Shown: positions 35,366 through 47,185 of the stretch, piece after piece | Layout of the letters: each line of letters opens with the position of its first letter | Numbering within the stretch: the stretch's first letter is position 1 | Source of the DNA: Breviolum minutum Mf 1.05b.01 | Lineage: Eukaryota > Sar > Dinophyceae > Suessiales > Symbiodiniaceae | Assembly: GCA_000507305.1 (NCBI GenBank) | Contig: DF239324.1 | Location: 164,908 to 228,907 of the forward strand | Length of the DNA: 64,000 bases | Direction of reading: 5' to 3' | The notes under the pieces: model-generated | What the model was told of the DNA's origin: nothing | The model's database searches: none | What the model saw: the letters and a program-made list of their open reading frames with translations, nothing else | Translations under genes and position numbers: made by a program

Positions 35366-36160
35366 CCTGCACCAGTTAATACCACTATTTACGGGGTTTT
35401 ATGCATCTCAGGTGGTGCAAGCATGTTGTTGGAACCGTATCACGTCCCTTAGGTCCTTAGGTCACTGAGATTACGGTAAGACTTGAATTGGCTTATTCAC
35501 CTCTTCGGTGCAGAGTGCTTGTCCAGTTTTTCGTCCAGTTTTTTCGGGCGGAAAAAATATCTACCAGGTACATTTCTCCCCTATAAAGCAAGGGTTAAAA
35601 AATGGCACCAACAGCGAAACATCATCGACCCATGGACCCACGGTGACGTGGTGATTTGACAGCATGGTGGGGAACCCTCGTTGGACCTCATAGGGCAACT
35701 CCAAAAAGGGAAAAGCTACTGCAGATTGGTTAAGGACATTTCCTCAAAAAGCACAGAGTCCGATTTCCCAAAAATAAAGATGCAATGACCTAAAAAGAAG
35801 ACCTGAAAGGATACCAAAGTTTTGTGAATATACACAGGGCCCAGGGCCTTCAAATGATGAACCCTTGAAGAATCTGAATTGTTCCTTTTGCACTTGACAA
35901 TTCTTACCCCTCCTTAACCCTTCTAAGATATGGGGGGTCTGCTTAATGTAAAGTACCATTGGCCAGGTTCCCCGCCCATTAACCTGGTGAGGATACTCCT
36001 TGAGAATCATCGACCCATGGTTGGACCTTTTGGGTGTTGAACATTGCCACCGTTAAAAAACGTGACGCCCGAGGTCAGGGTCAATGATGATCAGCATCAG
36101 GCTCAAAGGGAAAAAAAACAAACTTGGACCAAAGTTGAAATCCTGGAAATCCTGGAAAAT

Positions 36161-36258
36161 CCTAGCTGCACATAGGTCCATGGTTATAGGGTGAACCAAC
36201 CCTTCATATGGGAGAATGGTTTGGGTAACCCTATAGCTAGTGATCTAATGTGCAGCTG
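36161..36258 (+). mobile_element. F10 element
   Basis: Left end CCTAGCTGCACATAGGTCCA, interior GGGTGAACCAACC, CATATGGGAGAATGGTTTGG and TAACCCTATA, right end ATGTGCAGCT. The second copy is at 57702-57802. Confidence 0.8.
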
Positions 36259-36460
36259 CGAAAAGTTTAGGTAAGATGTGTTGCCAAATGAAGGTTTTTT
36301 TTTCAGACCATGTTTCTGTTGAGGATGGGTCCAATTATATATTTATTATACGTATATATATATATATACATATACATTCGAAATTTCTAGATATTTTTGG
36401 ATGGTTGTGCATGAATCTGTTCATATGATTTTTTCACCTTTAGCGCTGTGTCCGTGAGGA

Positions 36461-37680
36461 ATGACATCCTTGGATACTGCCATCATTTGTGGAACACGTG
36501 CTGCAACTGGCCAGGCCTATCGAAGTCTTCTCTATCATTGTGGCTCCAAAACGGTGGAACTTTATCAACCCCTTCAAGGGAGGCCGCCCAACATGGGTTG
36601 GCGCGGTGCATTGCTGGGGTATTCCATAACTTTCACAGCTACCCCCCGGAAAACTCACATGGCGAGCCAGCTGGAAAAATCACCTACACTCCTTGAAACT
36701 AACAGCAAACGCCTCTGAAAATAGGCCATCCCAAAAGGAAACGAGTATTCCAACCATCCATTTTCAGGTGCGAACCGTTAGTTTCAGGGAGGGTAATTTC
36801 TAATAGGAGATACATCGACTCAAATGATTGGTTTTCCATTGTCATGTTAGTTTTGCGGGGCATAACTAGTAATATAGAATCTGTTCTTTTAGAAGACTGG
36901 ATGAATCTGGATGAAGAAAAGAAATGAACAGAATAGAAATAAAGAGATTGAAACTTTGAATCCTACTGTTGATGGCTGAAATCCTGCACCACCTGGGATG
37001 TAAAAGACCTTGTAAATAATGGGATAAACTACCAACCTCAACTGGTTAGCCGGATTTCAGCCATCAACTGTATGAACACTGTAACTATGTGCAAGGCTCT
37101 GTAGGCCATACGGTAAAAAGGTGGAAGGCCTCAAAACGGAGTGAAGACCTTTCAACTGAACCCCCCTCAGAACTACTGCTCCCCAAGAAATTTCAGCCTT
37201 CATAACGTTTAAGAGGGGTTATGAACCACCATTTTTTGGCCAGAAGACCTTAAGACTGCATTTCTTGAGAGGAATTTTGTAAGCGACATTAGCACTTCTC
37301 ATAAGTTGCCTCGACGTTATATCCAAGCTGAACTTAATCGAGCGTGAAGTTTCTCGCCAGAGAAGCTCCTGTACAGGTTCAACTCATTTCACCACACCGG
37401 CTGTTACTTTGATTTTACAACCGAACATAGCCGAACACTGCACTTCTACAGCAATGAAGTTGGAACCCAAGGTGCATTGACATTTTTAGTGATTATCAGT
37501 TTTGAGGGTTTGTTGATGATTCAAGCCATTGGCTGACCAGATTGATGCATGGTGACTTTGCACGAAAGATCTCGCCTTCTGAAGAAGCTTTGGCAACCTA
37601 CATTTTGAAGCGTGGCTCGCCTTACATTGTCCAATTAGCAGGTGAAGCAAAATACGAAGAAAAATCCAATGCGGCTGAGC
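36461..37680 (+). CDS. candidate C-terminal exons of the SPFH gene
   Basis: Two open segments. The one from 36461 reads GTRAATGQAYRSLL. The one at about 37536-37680 reads ISPSEEALATYILKRGSPYI then VQLAGEAKYEEKSNAAEPG. SPFH proteins often end with an Ala/Gly/Gln-rich helix followed by a segment of the type LSPEEALxYI, which is why I attach these to the upstream gene, but borders and phase are not fixed. The alternative is a separate short gene starting with the Met at 36461. An F5/F7 element pair (36686-36865) and an F3 element (36964-37072) lie between them. Confidence 0.35.
36686..36795 (+). mobile_element. F5 element
   Basis: Left ACTCCTTGAAACTAACAGC, interior CCTCTGAAAATAGGCC and CCAACCATCCATTTTCAGG, right GAACCGTTAGTTTCAGGGAG then GGTA. 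Directly followed by half of an F7 element. Confidence 0.75.
36796..36865 (+). repeat. right half of an F7 element fused to F5
   Basis: TTCTAATAGGAGATACATCG, ACTCAAATGATTGG and TTTTCCATTGTCATGTTAGT then TTTGCGGGGCATA. Only the right arm of F7 is present, as if F5 had replaced or recombined with the left. Confidence 0.6.
36964..37072 (+). mobile_element. F3 element
   Basis: Left TACTGTTGATGGCTGAAATC, interior CACCACCTGGGATGTAAAAG and ATAATGGGATAAACTACCAA, right CGGATTTCAGCCATCAACTG then TA. A well-preserved F3 copy. Confidence 0.85.
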
Positions 37681-37990
37681 CCGGTATGCTGGGGAATGGA
37701 CCTTTGTGTATGTACTGGACAAGCGTGTGTGTTTGTATACTGATTTGTTTGTACATGCGTTCGTACACTGTACACTGGCTTTGTGTTTGTTTATATCATT
37801 ACATATGTATATCTGATTGGGTGTTCAAAATCCCTCACAAGATTCTTTTTTAAACAAAATGCTCACAACATGTCCATTCAATCCATGTCTTTTTGCGCAA
37901 AAATTGGGTTGTCCCCCCCTCCCAGGATGCAATCGTGGCAACTGAAGGTTTAGGTTGGGATCCCCGAACCCCAGGGGGTAGATCAAAGCT

Positions 37991-38108
37991 ATACCCATGG
38001 AAAAGGTTCACATTTGCTTCCTCCTAAAAATCACCAAGCATTGAAATCCGGAAAATCATTTTCCAAACCATTATTCTCAGGTTCCATGTTAATCTTTCCA
38101 GGGTGTAT
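37991..38108 (+). mobile_element. F6 element
   Basis: Left TACCCATGGAAAAGGTTCAC, right CTCAGGTTCCATGTTAATCT then TTCCAGGGTGTATG. The left arm is diverged. Confidence 0.5.
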
Positions 38109-38253
38109 GTATGTATTTATATATATATATATGGGTTATAACCCCTAAAAATGAAGTCCGAACCGTGGGTTCCCATTGCGACAACCCAACTGAGATCATC
38201 ACCACCATCCACCATCCACCCAAGCATCACCGATCAGCATCAGCTTCGCCAAG

Positions 38254-40958
38254 GCCCAAAGATGTTCCAAGGTCGTAAGGTTTTGGTGGTTGGTGCTGGA
38301 CTAGGCTTAGCAGGCTTGGTATGTGCCAGTTGTACCAAAGCTCAGGAGGCAAGCGGGCCGGGGCTCTGAAGATAACAAAAAATTGGGGATGATGAACTAC
38401 CCAGTTGACCAGTTGACTCTGGTTACTTGCTGTATGTAGGGGATTTTAATGCACCCAGTTATATAGGGGATATATTAATTTTATATATATACACTAGACC
38501 CTGGTTGTTTAGGGTATATAGGGAATGATGAACTACCCAGTTCTTTTGGGGATTGTAACAAGCCATGACATAAGGATCCCTATCAAACATTGTATTGTGG
38601 CATGTATGGGAAAACTGTTTGTTGCCAATTCTGCGATCGTGACCCTTTTGGGATGGTGAAAACATGACCCTTTCAAAGGTTAAGTGACCTCCAATTGGGG
38701 GATCAAAAGGTCACTTTGAATCACCTGGTTGTGATTTTTTGTTTTCCAAAGCGGTACCCAACCGGATCTTTGGATGTTTCAACAACCGAAAATTTGATGA
38801 AAGAAACTCTTGAACTTCAAACCCCCTATATATGTCTTTTAAGGGACTGTTTTTTTTGATAAAGGTATATATCACATTGAATGAAAGAAATTTTTTGGAA
38901 CCCTGAAAATTTTCAGGGCAGGAAAAAAGATCTTTTGTACCACGACCTGTGGAGACTCCAAAGTGGATCTTGCGATTTTTTGGTCGTTTCGGGGTTTGGG
39001 TTACCATCAATCATCCCAAAGTCCTCCATAAAATGTGCCTTTGTATGGCCATGTTCATAGGTGTCTATTAAGCGCCGAAACTTCAGGTTAGGTGATGGTG
39101 ATGGTTTCAAATATGTTTCTTACTTCTCTTTTCTACCCCTTACCTCGTGAAGAAGACATCACTTTGAGAATATTGGACTCAAGGTTGGGTGGTTCAACCA
39201 CACAACTCCCATCCCTGAAACTAACAGTTCGCACTGCATCTGAGAATGGATGGTTGGAAGATGTATGCAAGTTCCGAAATTTCCTTTTTGGGGCCCGGCC
39301 TTATTGTCAGGTGCTTTTGCTGTTCGTTTCATGTGGTGTAGTAAGGGAAGTGGTTGGGAAAAACCCACACGGATCCAGTCCATTTCGAAGGTCATGCTGA
39401 CAGATGGTGATCCAGAGGTAGACGTGGGCAAGTTCGGTGGGCCCGAAAAGGGGAATTGGTGGTGGTGGTGGTGGTGGTGGTGGTGGTGGTGGTGGTGGTT
39501 ACCAATGTTGGTGGTGAAAGATGTTCAACATCTTTGCCGATAGGTGAAATATGTATATATATGTGGATGAAATATGATGATTTGATTAGAGTGAACTAAG
39601 CTTGACAATGTGCATATTCACCTATGATCAGTTGCATTCCTGCATGAATCACTGATGTTTCAAACTGATCTACGGGGCCGTTTCTGGTTCTTTCGGGGAG
39701 CATGGTATCTAGAACCACCCCAATAACCTGGAGTAAGGAGCTACGGGGGAAGCCTTGAAGATGGCCAACTTGATGGGGTGACCCGGAGGTACCAACTCAA
39801 CTAGCGACGCGGCAACACCTTTGGTTTTCAGATGTTATTTGCTGCTGCTTATACCATGGGATCATCGCATTGTTTGATTGATTCACTAATTCCATTCAAA
39901 CGGTTGAAACAGGATAGTTTCACATCTATCAATGCGGCTAATCTTCAAGTAGCCTTTGGTGAACTAACATGGCAATTGAAATTTCCATGTTCAATAGGAG
40001 ATACATCTTCAAAAAGTTCATTCTCTATTGCCATGTTAGTTTACTAGAGGGTATTTGCAAATTAAGTTTTTTTGTCCAAGTCCTCCCCCTGTGTTGGGGT
40101 GTTCCCTACCTGCCAGGTTGTGAAGGTGTTACAAAGCTCCTTGCAGTTAAACAATGCCTCGATGGAATGTAACAAAGTGGCTGTGCAACAGCTGCTGTGG
40201 GTTTCTTGGATATCTTTAATTGGAAAAAAAAAACTGTGCAAAGTGGGCCGCACCCCTATAAATTTGCCGAAAAAATAGATGGGTAACTGGTGTTATACCC
40301 TCCTATAAGTAGAGTGATTTCACCCTACTTCTAACTGGTTTTTTGCGGGGCCCACTTTGTAAGAGGACGATGTTGTTCTTCGCAAGCAAAGTTTTAAGTA
40401 TTTGTTGTGATTTTCCAGTTGGGTGGTGGATATTTTCCTGATTTTGGAGCCCAATTTCAAAGGCCCGAGGTTGATCCACTTCTCCAATCAAATCCATCCC
40501 ATAAATTTAGGAAAATCCTAGGGGGTAATTAGTCAAACTAACGTAAGTTTGTTATGTTTACCCAGATCCTGGGGGGTGGGGAATGATCGAATTTGAAATT
40601 AGATGAGCATATTTTGCCAACTGGGTTGAAACCACCAAGTGGTTATCAACTAGAAAGGCTTAAAACTGGTGCGAGTTTCCTGCAGGATTTCTGAACCATC
40701 AGCATTGAACAATGTTCATTCTCTAGAATGTTCTAATTGGCTATATTTTTTGGCGAGAAAAAACCTCCCTTGCTTGTGTGTATCTGAAATCCCATCGCAC
40801 AAAATTCATTCGTCCCAATTTTTAGGGCTGCTTGGTGCCTTTTGACTTTTGAATCTCCCCAGCCAACATGCCAAAATCCTGCAAAGGATCGTACGGAACA
40901 TTGGCCGGACCGGGCATCTTATGATCTTGTTCTTGGAGCAGATGTGGTCTATTTGGAG
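38254..40958 (+). CDS. Methyltransf_16-type protein methyltransferase, core exons (copy 1)
   Basis: Exons 38254-38345, 39391-39417 (only 27 nt), 40117-40200 and 40863-40958 join in phase. In order they give the class I methyltransferase signatures of the METTL21/FAM86-like (Methyltransf_16) family. Motif I is KVLVVGAGLGLAGLVCAS. The acidic post-I loop, LTDGDPE, is encoded by the 27-nt exon and runs into VVKVLQSSLQLNNA. The strand before motif II is KVAVQQLLW. Motif II is YDLVLGADVVYLE. The family methylates protein side chains using S-adenosylmethionine; the substrate is unknown. The exon ending at 38345 is followed by GAGGCA, so its donor appears to be GA; the other donors are GT. N- and C-terminal exons are not placed (an ATG at 38152 opens a frame into motif I but would bypass the expected N-terminal part). 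F1 (39088-39207) and F7 (39953-40052) lie in its introns. Confidence 0.78.
38533..38600 (+). repeat. F9-type repeat
   Basis: ACTACCCAGTTCTTTTGGGG, AACAAGCCATGACATAAGGA, TCCCTATCAAACATTGTA. Compare 31970-32042. Within the first placed intron of methyltransferase copy 1. Confidence 0.5.
38623..38728 (-). mobile_element. F2 element, reverse orientation
   Basis: Reads as the reverse complement of 17816-17932: GACCCTTTTGGGATGGTGAA, TAAGTGACCTCCAATTGGGG, then AAAAGGTCACTTTGAATCAC and CTGG. Confidence 0.75.
39088..39207 (+). mobile_element. diverged F1 element
   Basis: Left TTAGGTGATGGTGATGGTTT then CAAATATG; right GGTTGGGTGGTTCAACCACA then CAACT. Followed directly by an F5 left arm. Confidence 0.55.
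39206..39260 (+). repeat. F5 left arm
   Basis: CATCCCTGAAACTAACAGTT, CGCACTGCATCTGAG and AATGGATGGTTGGAAGATG match the left half of F5. No right arm seen. Confidence 0.5.
39457..39500. repeat. GGT trinucleotide repeat
   Basis: About 14 GGT triplets, 40 bp after the 27-nt exon. Confidence 0.95.
39953..40052 (+). mobile_element. F7 element
   Basis: Left GAACTAACATGGCAATTGAA, centre CAATAGGAGATACATCTTCA, right TCTATTGCCATGTTAGTTTA then CTAGAGGGTA. Best F7 copy in the window. Confidence 0.8.
40548..40653 (+). repeat. degenerate F1-like element
   Basis: GTTTACCCAGATCCTGGGGG, GAATGATCGAATTTG, GGGTTGAAACCACCAAGTGG, then CAACTAG. Same variant left part as 7366-7461. Confidence 0.5.
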
Positions 40959-41045
40959 GTTCCTTTGCTTCGATCCAACATGTTGAGTAGGGACCAGTTT
41001 TGGTTAAAACTTTTGGCAGGATCAATCTAGATGTTTTTAGAGAAT

Positions 41046-41144
41046 GGGTGATGTTTTCAACTAATGTCTTATTTTCACCTGTACTTAAGTTGGAAGACAA
41101 TACCCAGTTGGCCATTGTCTTTCAAATGGGTTGAAACCACCAAT
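41046..41144 (+). repeat. diverged F1 element
   Basis: GGGTGATGTTTTCAACTAAT, TTTTCACCTGTACTTAAGTT, then CTTTCAAATGGGTTGAAACC and ACCAATTCG. Confidence 0.55.
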
Positions 41145-41740
41145 TCGAAAGCATGAGTGGAATAGAATGGAGGAGTGAATTCTTCGATGCTTACTTTGAA
41201 CACGGAGTGGAAAAATGCTGGGAATGTTTTCGTTTAAGATGTTTATTTTTTCTGAAATACGGAATCATGGAAGAAACTGTTCATGGAATTCATGGAGTAA
41301 ATCCCCCCAACTAAATCATTGATCAAAAAGGATGGTATTTGAACACCATTTTCTCAGTTGAGAAGCAGCTTCCGAGTTGAAAGCCTGGATTTCAAAGATG
41401 ATAACATGCTCAACTAGCTAACTAACCAACCAACTGGGGTTGAATCCGAGAAAGCATGTGATTCCTTAAGAAAACTCGTGGGGATTTTGTTGGGAGAGTT
41501 CACAGGGGTTGGGCCCCAAAGGTAAAAATCTTTGACATGAAAGACGGTTGTTCAACGAAGAAAATTGGGGCCTTCCCTCTCACTAATCGTCGGTAGAAGG
41601 TATGAAAAAAACACAAATTTCGGCAACTTCTGTTGGAGTGTTTCAGCAGGAGTCTCATCATATCAGATTTGTCTTTTGTTTCTAACCAGACATATGATCA
41701 AAGGGGAGAAGTATTTGAAAAAGAGGAGGCGTGGAATAAA

Positions 41741-41848
41741 ATGGATGTTTCCAAAAATAATGGTACCCCCAAATCATCCATTCTAATAGGGTTTTCCATT
41801 ATAAACCATCCATTTTGGGGTACCCCTATTTTTGGAAACATCCAAATG
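41741..41848 (+). mobile_element. F4 element
   Basis: Left ATGGATGTTTCCAAAAATAA, interior CCAAATCATCCATTCTAATA and GGGTTTTCCATTATAAACCA, right CTATTTTTGGAAACATCCAA. The terminal 16 bp are a perfect inverted repeat. Confidence 0.88.
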
Positions 41849-42453
41849 TTACAGGAAAAATGTTTAGGTCGATTCAATTGGTATCTTCTAGGATCCTTGA
41901 TGCGATGTTATGATGCTTCGGAATATCATTGGGTTTTTTGTCGTTCTAAACTACAACTCTGACAACATACACATGCCGTGCTCATATCATATACATATGA
42001 TGTGTATAATATAATTTTAAGATACATCTATTGTTGTTCAATGTAGTTTTAGAAACCATGTTTCAAAATGGAAAGGTCGAGTTTTTTTTAATGAAATACA
42101 CATCCCAAGGACCTGCATTTGCCCTTGCTAGACATGATGGCGCGCGTGCTGCGTCCGGGAGGCGGGGTTTTTGGGTTTTTTCGTGGGGTGGAAGCAACCC
42201 CTTGAGAAAAGGAAATGATTGGGTACCCCTGCCGAACTGTGGGTGTTTCCTTAAGTCTCTTCCTTAAATGGTGGTATATACCCCCCCAAAAACGGGCAAT
42301 CAAAATGATCATTTTTTGTAAGGAAAACCCATTGGTTGTTGGGTACCACCAAATTAAGAAAACCCCCATGTGCAGCTAAGTTTTTTTTTCTTCCAGAAAA
42401 TTAAACTGCTTCAGAGTTATGGTGTGTTTTTTGGAGAGGGGGTGTTTAAATTT

Positions 42454-42564
42454 GCGGTGGTTTTTTTGATTGAAGGATTGGTGGTGTTGTTGCAGAAAAA
42501 AGGAATGATCCATACAATTTAAGATAAATATGTTTCTTCAATGGGTGGTTCAAGCACCAAACAA
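42454..42564 (+). repeat. diverged F1 element
   Basis: GCGGTGGTTTTTTTGATTG at the left; CAATTTAAGATAAATATG and TTCAATGGGTGGTTCAAGCA then CCAAAC at the right. Confidence 0.4.
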
Positions 42565-43166
42565 ATACTTGTGAATCAGGGTTCCATTTTTCTAAAGGCC
42601 TTGTTGAAGACGACCAAAAATTGAGTTGCAGAGATGATTTTTGCAAATCTGAAGAGAAAATCGGATGAAGTAGCTAAAAGGTTCGTTTTTGCGAATCATG
42701 AACATATTCCCCAACACGGTGGAAAAATTGAGTCGATGTTCCCCACTGCCACTCTACCAGGTCATGGTCTGATTTTTGCCTCCAAACGACACGGCTCGTT
42801 GGAGAATTTTGTGGCCAGTTCCAAATCTGTCTTTGGAAACGTGGAGGCCATGGTGGCCGTCCCATGCTGCACTAACTCATGAAGTTGTTGTAGCCTTGCT
42901 TGAACATGAGGAATGTACAGTTACACTGTTGGCATCAAAAATTCCACGTGTTCATGGGTAAAGCTTCTTGTCGTGTTCATGGCTGTGGGTAGGGATAGGG
43001 ATATTGTCACTGTTGATGTTTGAAGCTAAGAGGATGCGGAAAAAATCCACCTATTTGACTTGTGATTTCTGCTAGTGAACATGAGCACGTCATGTCTTCT
43101 TAGCTTTACTGATGCTATACGCAAATTTAAGCAATTTGTCCATACCTTTGGGTGTCATGGCGCCAG

Positions 43167-46100
43167 GTGTCGTTGGATTATGATGCAGAAGTGGAACGTG
43201 CCATTGGTCGAGCCTCCAAATGTTTTCCCATCTTTGTGAAGATCTCGAGACCTTCACAGGTGCAGCGAAAAAAATGACGAACTTTTTTTGAAAGCTACCC
43301 CGAAAAAAAGAAAACTCCTACAGCAGGATCAAAAATCACACCCTTCCACACAACAAAAGAAAAATGTGAGTTGACATCATTTTCAGATATTTTCAAGTTG
43401 AAGAATTCTTATGGCAATTTTTGGCTGAAAGACGATCCTTTCCCAAAGTGGGATCATTTCAGTTCTAATACAAGTTTTGTATAGTTGGAAGAATGAAGAG
43501 CTGGAATCTGGAAGCCCAAAGACGCATAGGCTTCAGATAGGCGAAGATGGTTTCAACTGGTTGCAGCTGTTCATTTGCAGAGGAATATGAGCAACGTCAG
43601 TTGAGCAACTGTGTGGTGCCTAGAGTCTACGACACTATCTACTCCGGCATGCGCAATCGCCGTATCAGCATGAGTCCTTTAAGACGATCGTTCCCTTTTA
43701 CAACAGGGTCTTTTGTCCACTTCCATGACGAAATGAAAGAAAGGTACAAGTATCCCCCCACAGCCAACTCCGCCAGGACATAAGGCCTTCCCTTAAACTT
43801 AGGGGATGATGGTAGTTTTTCTCATCCCTTTTTTTTTGCAGGCCAGCTTATCTTTTTGGGAGAAACGGTGGCATTGGAAACTTAGATTTCAAATGAGTTG
43901 AGACAATCAGGCCGCAGATAGCGACTCTGTTCAACGCATTTGTGAACGCTTTGCGCAGCTACGGGAACAACAGCAGCAGGAGGTTGGAGAAAAATGTATG
44001 AAAACTGGAGTTGTTTGGGGTATCTAGACTCTTTTTACAGATGAGTGTATGTGGAGATATGTTTTATTCAGTTGTAGTCATATTACAGATATAAAAGTTA
44101 TGTGCTTGCATATTAGTCTTTATATGTATATATATATATATACATTGTATATATACGTATTGTATATGTATATGTCATGTATGTCTAAAATCAGTGGCTA
44201 TGTTCATTCTGTCATTGGATTAATCAGCATTTGAAGGATTTGTTTTTTCAGGCTTGTTCCAACCATCTCAGCAATTTAAGTCCATCATGGGGTTTCAGTG
44301 GAAGATAATCGAGGTTCCAAACAAAAAACCACCATCTAAGAAACCGGCGTTCCAGATCCAATAAACAGACCTCAGGCCTCAGGTTTTGGGAATCTCCTGC
44401 AATTCAATGACTTGTTACTGTTTGCTGTCGAAACGGCACCTGCTGGTGACCAGGGATTATTGGAGAAAAAGCGAGCTAACGGCACGAGATCTAGCCTTGG
44501 ATCCCCATTTTTTGTTAGAGAAAGATGCAAAGAACTCAATGAGGCAACTGGATACCAAGGTTTTGGAAGCTGTTTTGTAGAAGATCAACAAAACAATAGC
44601 TCAAGGTTCGACCTTCCAAAAAGGGCACTGAAGGCATTTTCTTCCTTTCAGAATCGATTTTCTGAAAACTTGGGTGCCAACCTCATCGCGACATCACTAC
44701 CAACTGGAATGGTAGATTCCCCAGTCTAGCAGGGGAATCCAGCCCAAAATCATGTCGACATGTGCAGCTTGGGTGAAAATATGACTGATTGACTGTGTCT
44801 CTTCATTCCCTGAACCCCCCCAAAAAAGATATCCCCTAGAGATGTTTGTTGGAAATCAAGGTTCAGGACCTGGGACATACAGTTCCTTCCAGTTACCAGT
44901 TCCCCTTTAAACCTTCCCCCCCCAGGTCCGTAAAGCCAAGCAGCGGCAACAGCAGCAGTTGCTGCGACGCAGGGCAAGGAGCGAATCCTTGCTACTACGA
45001 CGGGAGCAACGTTTGAACGCACCGGTGGAAGAGGTGAGAAAAAATACGGTGGTAAAAAAGGAAGCAGATGGCGATGGCGATCGCCACTCCCAAGTTCGGT
45101 GGCTTTTTCGTAAGGGGATATATGATAAAGCAAGACATAATGGGAGTGGGCGATCGCCATTTTACTTTCCAGGTGGTCAATGCAGTGTCCCTTTGATATC
45201 GGACTTGATGACCTTGGATCATATTGGATGTGTATGATTTTTGTTGCCATGTTCACAGAATCACTCGTGATGACCTGGTTTTCTGGCGGAACCCAACCGA
45301 AATCATTGTTAATAGTGATGCTTGGATTATACTGTTAGTTGCTGACATTTGATACACCCCCTGAAAATTAACGTGAAGGAAAACCATCTTCCAATACCTC
45401 CATGTTTTAGTTCCACACTCACTTCACAACCACCTGCAAGGTAGGGAACCATGACCATCCCAAGAAAGGGGTCCACCTGCCGTTGTTTATGACGGCCTTA
45501 GGGTGCTTGTCATCTAAAGAAGCATCCAAGTCATGAAACTCTGAAAAAGTCACATCATTTCGGGGATAATGTTGATGGTTCTGAAATCCGGCGAGAAAAC
45601 CAGTTGAGGTTGGTAGTTTATCCCATTATTTATGGGGTTTCATACGTCCCAGGTGGGGCAGGATTTCAGCCATCAACAGTATCACTCCACCTTTTGACCT
45701 TTTATACGATGTTGATGTTATTTTACCTCCTTTATGATGGAAAGGTTTTGTGATTATGAACTATTTGTTCAGATCGGTAGGTTTCTGAGAGAATTGGACA
45801 TAAAATTTACTATGATTGAGAAATAGTTGGGTCAGAAGATTTCTTGGGAGTAAATAGTAGTTGAAGCTAACGCGGAAAAACCCGCGAAGTCTTGAAACTT
45901 CGCACTTAAAGCTCTGGACTAAACCAATCCCAACAAATCCAAAGACCAAATACTCGTCCATTGGTAGTAGAGAATCCTCTATCCATGGACCATTTGAACC
46001 CATCCGAAATCTCCTCACTTTGAAGAGGTAGAAGAAGTAGTTCCGGTACCGCCGGTAGCACGGGTACCTTTGGTGCCAAGGGCAGAATTAGAAGGTGCCG

Positions 46101-46452
46101 CCCGATGTTGGGCGAAATGTTGGGGGGGCGGCTTGGGGGTAGAAAGCTTTGGAGGCAGTTGACACGCAAACACATTCAGTGGAGAGATTGAGTTTTGCTG
46201 TGTTTTATGTTTCTTGAATATTTGTAGATATATGTGTATCATTTGTATCCATATTTGTGAGCCAATGAACCAGGCAAGGTAAATGATGTCTACCAGTGCA
46301 TCAAAATGTATCAGCTACGCCAAAATGAAGTGGAAGAAGACATGACATTTGAAACAACCACAGCTGCCGCTAGCAACAACAACAATAGCAGCACCAGCAG
46401 CCGAATTATAGAAACCCTGTCCCATGTCTTTGTGAGCCACAGGCTACTGTAG
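43167..46452 (+). CDS. Gln/Arg-rich coiled-coil protein, unknown function
   Basis: Exons 43167-43259, 43583-about 43680 (3' border open), 43911-43982, 44926-45033 and 46279-46452. Four begin after AG|G and have lengths divisible by three, and three of those also end at GT; the last ends in TAG at 46450-46452. Readable segments: SLDYDAEVERAIGRASKCFP, EYEQRQLSNCVVPRVYDTIY, DSVQRICERFAQLREQQQQE, VRKAKQRQQQQLLRRRARSE, LLLRREQRLNAPVEE and VYQCIKMYQLRQNEVEEDM, followed by a Thr/Asn/Ser-rich tail. The charge pattern suggests long helices or coiled coil. I do not recognise a family. Given DRC1 upstream, a cytoskeletal role is possible but not supported by sequence. Upstream exons are probably missing, and the TAG may be read past by splicing at an internal GT. 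Confidence 0.55.
45352..45437 (+). repeat. partial F6 element
   Basis: ATACACCCCCTGAAAATTAA, CGTGAAGGAAAACCATCTTC. Left arm and core only. Confidence 0.45.
45568..45681 (+). mobile_element. F3 element
   Basis: Left AATGTTGATGGTTCTGAAAT then CCGG; interior GTAGTTTATCCCATTATTTA; right GGCAGGATTTCAGCCATCAA then CAGTA. In an intron of the coiled-coil gene. Confidence 0.85.
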
Positions 46453-47185
46453 CCATTTGCTTTTTCGACAGAATTCTTAGCAATCAATGGCAAGTGCTGT
46501 TTTCTTTTCAAAGCTGTGCGTTTTTGGGTTGCGTGTTCATCTCAAACGCAAACTCCAATTTTTGCAGATGCATCTTCGTCAAACTACCATTGACCCAACC
46601 AGCGTCTTGTTGAGGTCGTTCAGATTGGGGCCTTTTTTCAAGATCGGTGCAGGTGAAGGGGGGATTGAAGTTGGTGCAGTGAATTTGGCGTGGGGGAAAA
46701 AAGAGTGAGAAAGATCGTAATCGAAATGGAGAACAATCCATAATGCTCGCATTTGGCTTGAAGAATGATTTTGAAAACAAGAGGTCGATTTCAGTGACAT
46801 CTTACTGTCTATGCTGCTTCGAATTTAAAAAAGACGAAGAAGAGAGATGTAAATTAGAAGAGATGTACACACATCCCCCTCTTGTTGTGTTCCGTTGGCG
46901 TGTGAGAAGGCAACGTAGCCCCAAAAAAGACCTGGAAAAGAATACCTGTCGCCATAGGTGAAGGGTGACGTCAAAGAGATGACCTATCAATGTGGTAAAT
47001 ACCAGGCTTGCTGGCAAGGATGGTTGGAAGATGTTGGTTTCGGGTGGAATTTTTTGTAGGGATGAATAAAGCTACTCATGACATTTTGTAGGAGGGCCTG
47101 CGTCATCGTTAGAAATTGGGGGCCCAAGAAATTCACAGATTGGTTTCAGGTCCTGAAAAGCCTTGTTTGAGGACATGTCAATACA

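Larger units (their letters stand above)
32403..36460. other. region without an assignable exon
   Basis: Probably intronic or intergenic. A GC-richer patch at 34905-35050 contains short open frames, one of which (ITVAKANGRTGD) could be an SPFH tail exon, but phase and borders are not convincing. Repeats: F1 (34504-34591), the inverted 270-bp element (35083-35365), F10 (36161-36258), and a GAT/AAT simple repeat at 34729-34772. Confidence 0.4.
40959..43166. other. region with repeats and unplaced open frames
   Basis: Should contain the C-terminal exons of methyltransferase copy 1, but I cannot place them. The open stretch at 42634-42880 and the segment at 42885-42958 (VVALLEHEECTVTLLASKIP) are possible exons without family. 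Repeats: F1-like at 41046-41144 and 42454-42564, F4 at 41741-41848. Confidence 0.35.
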
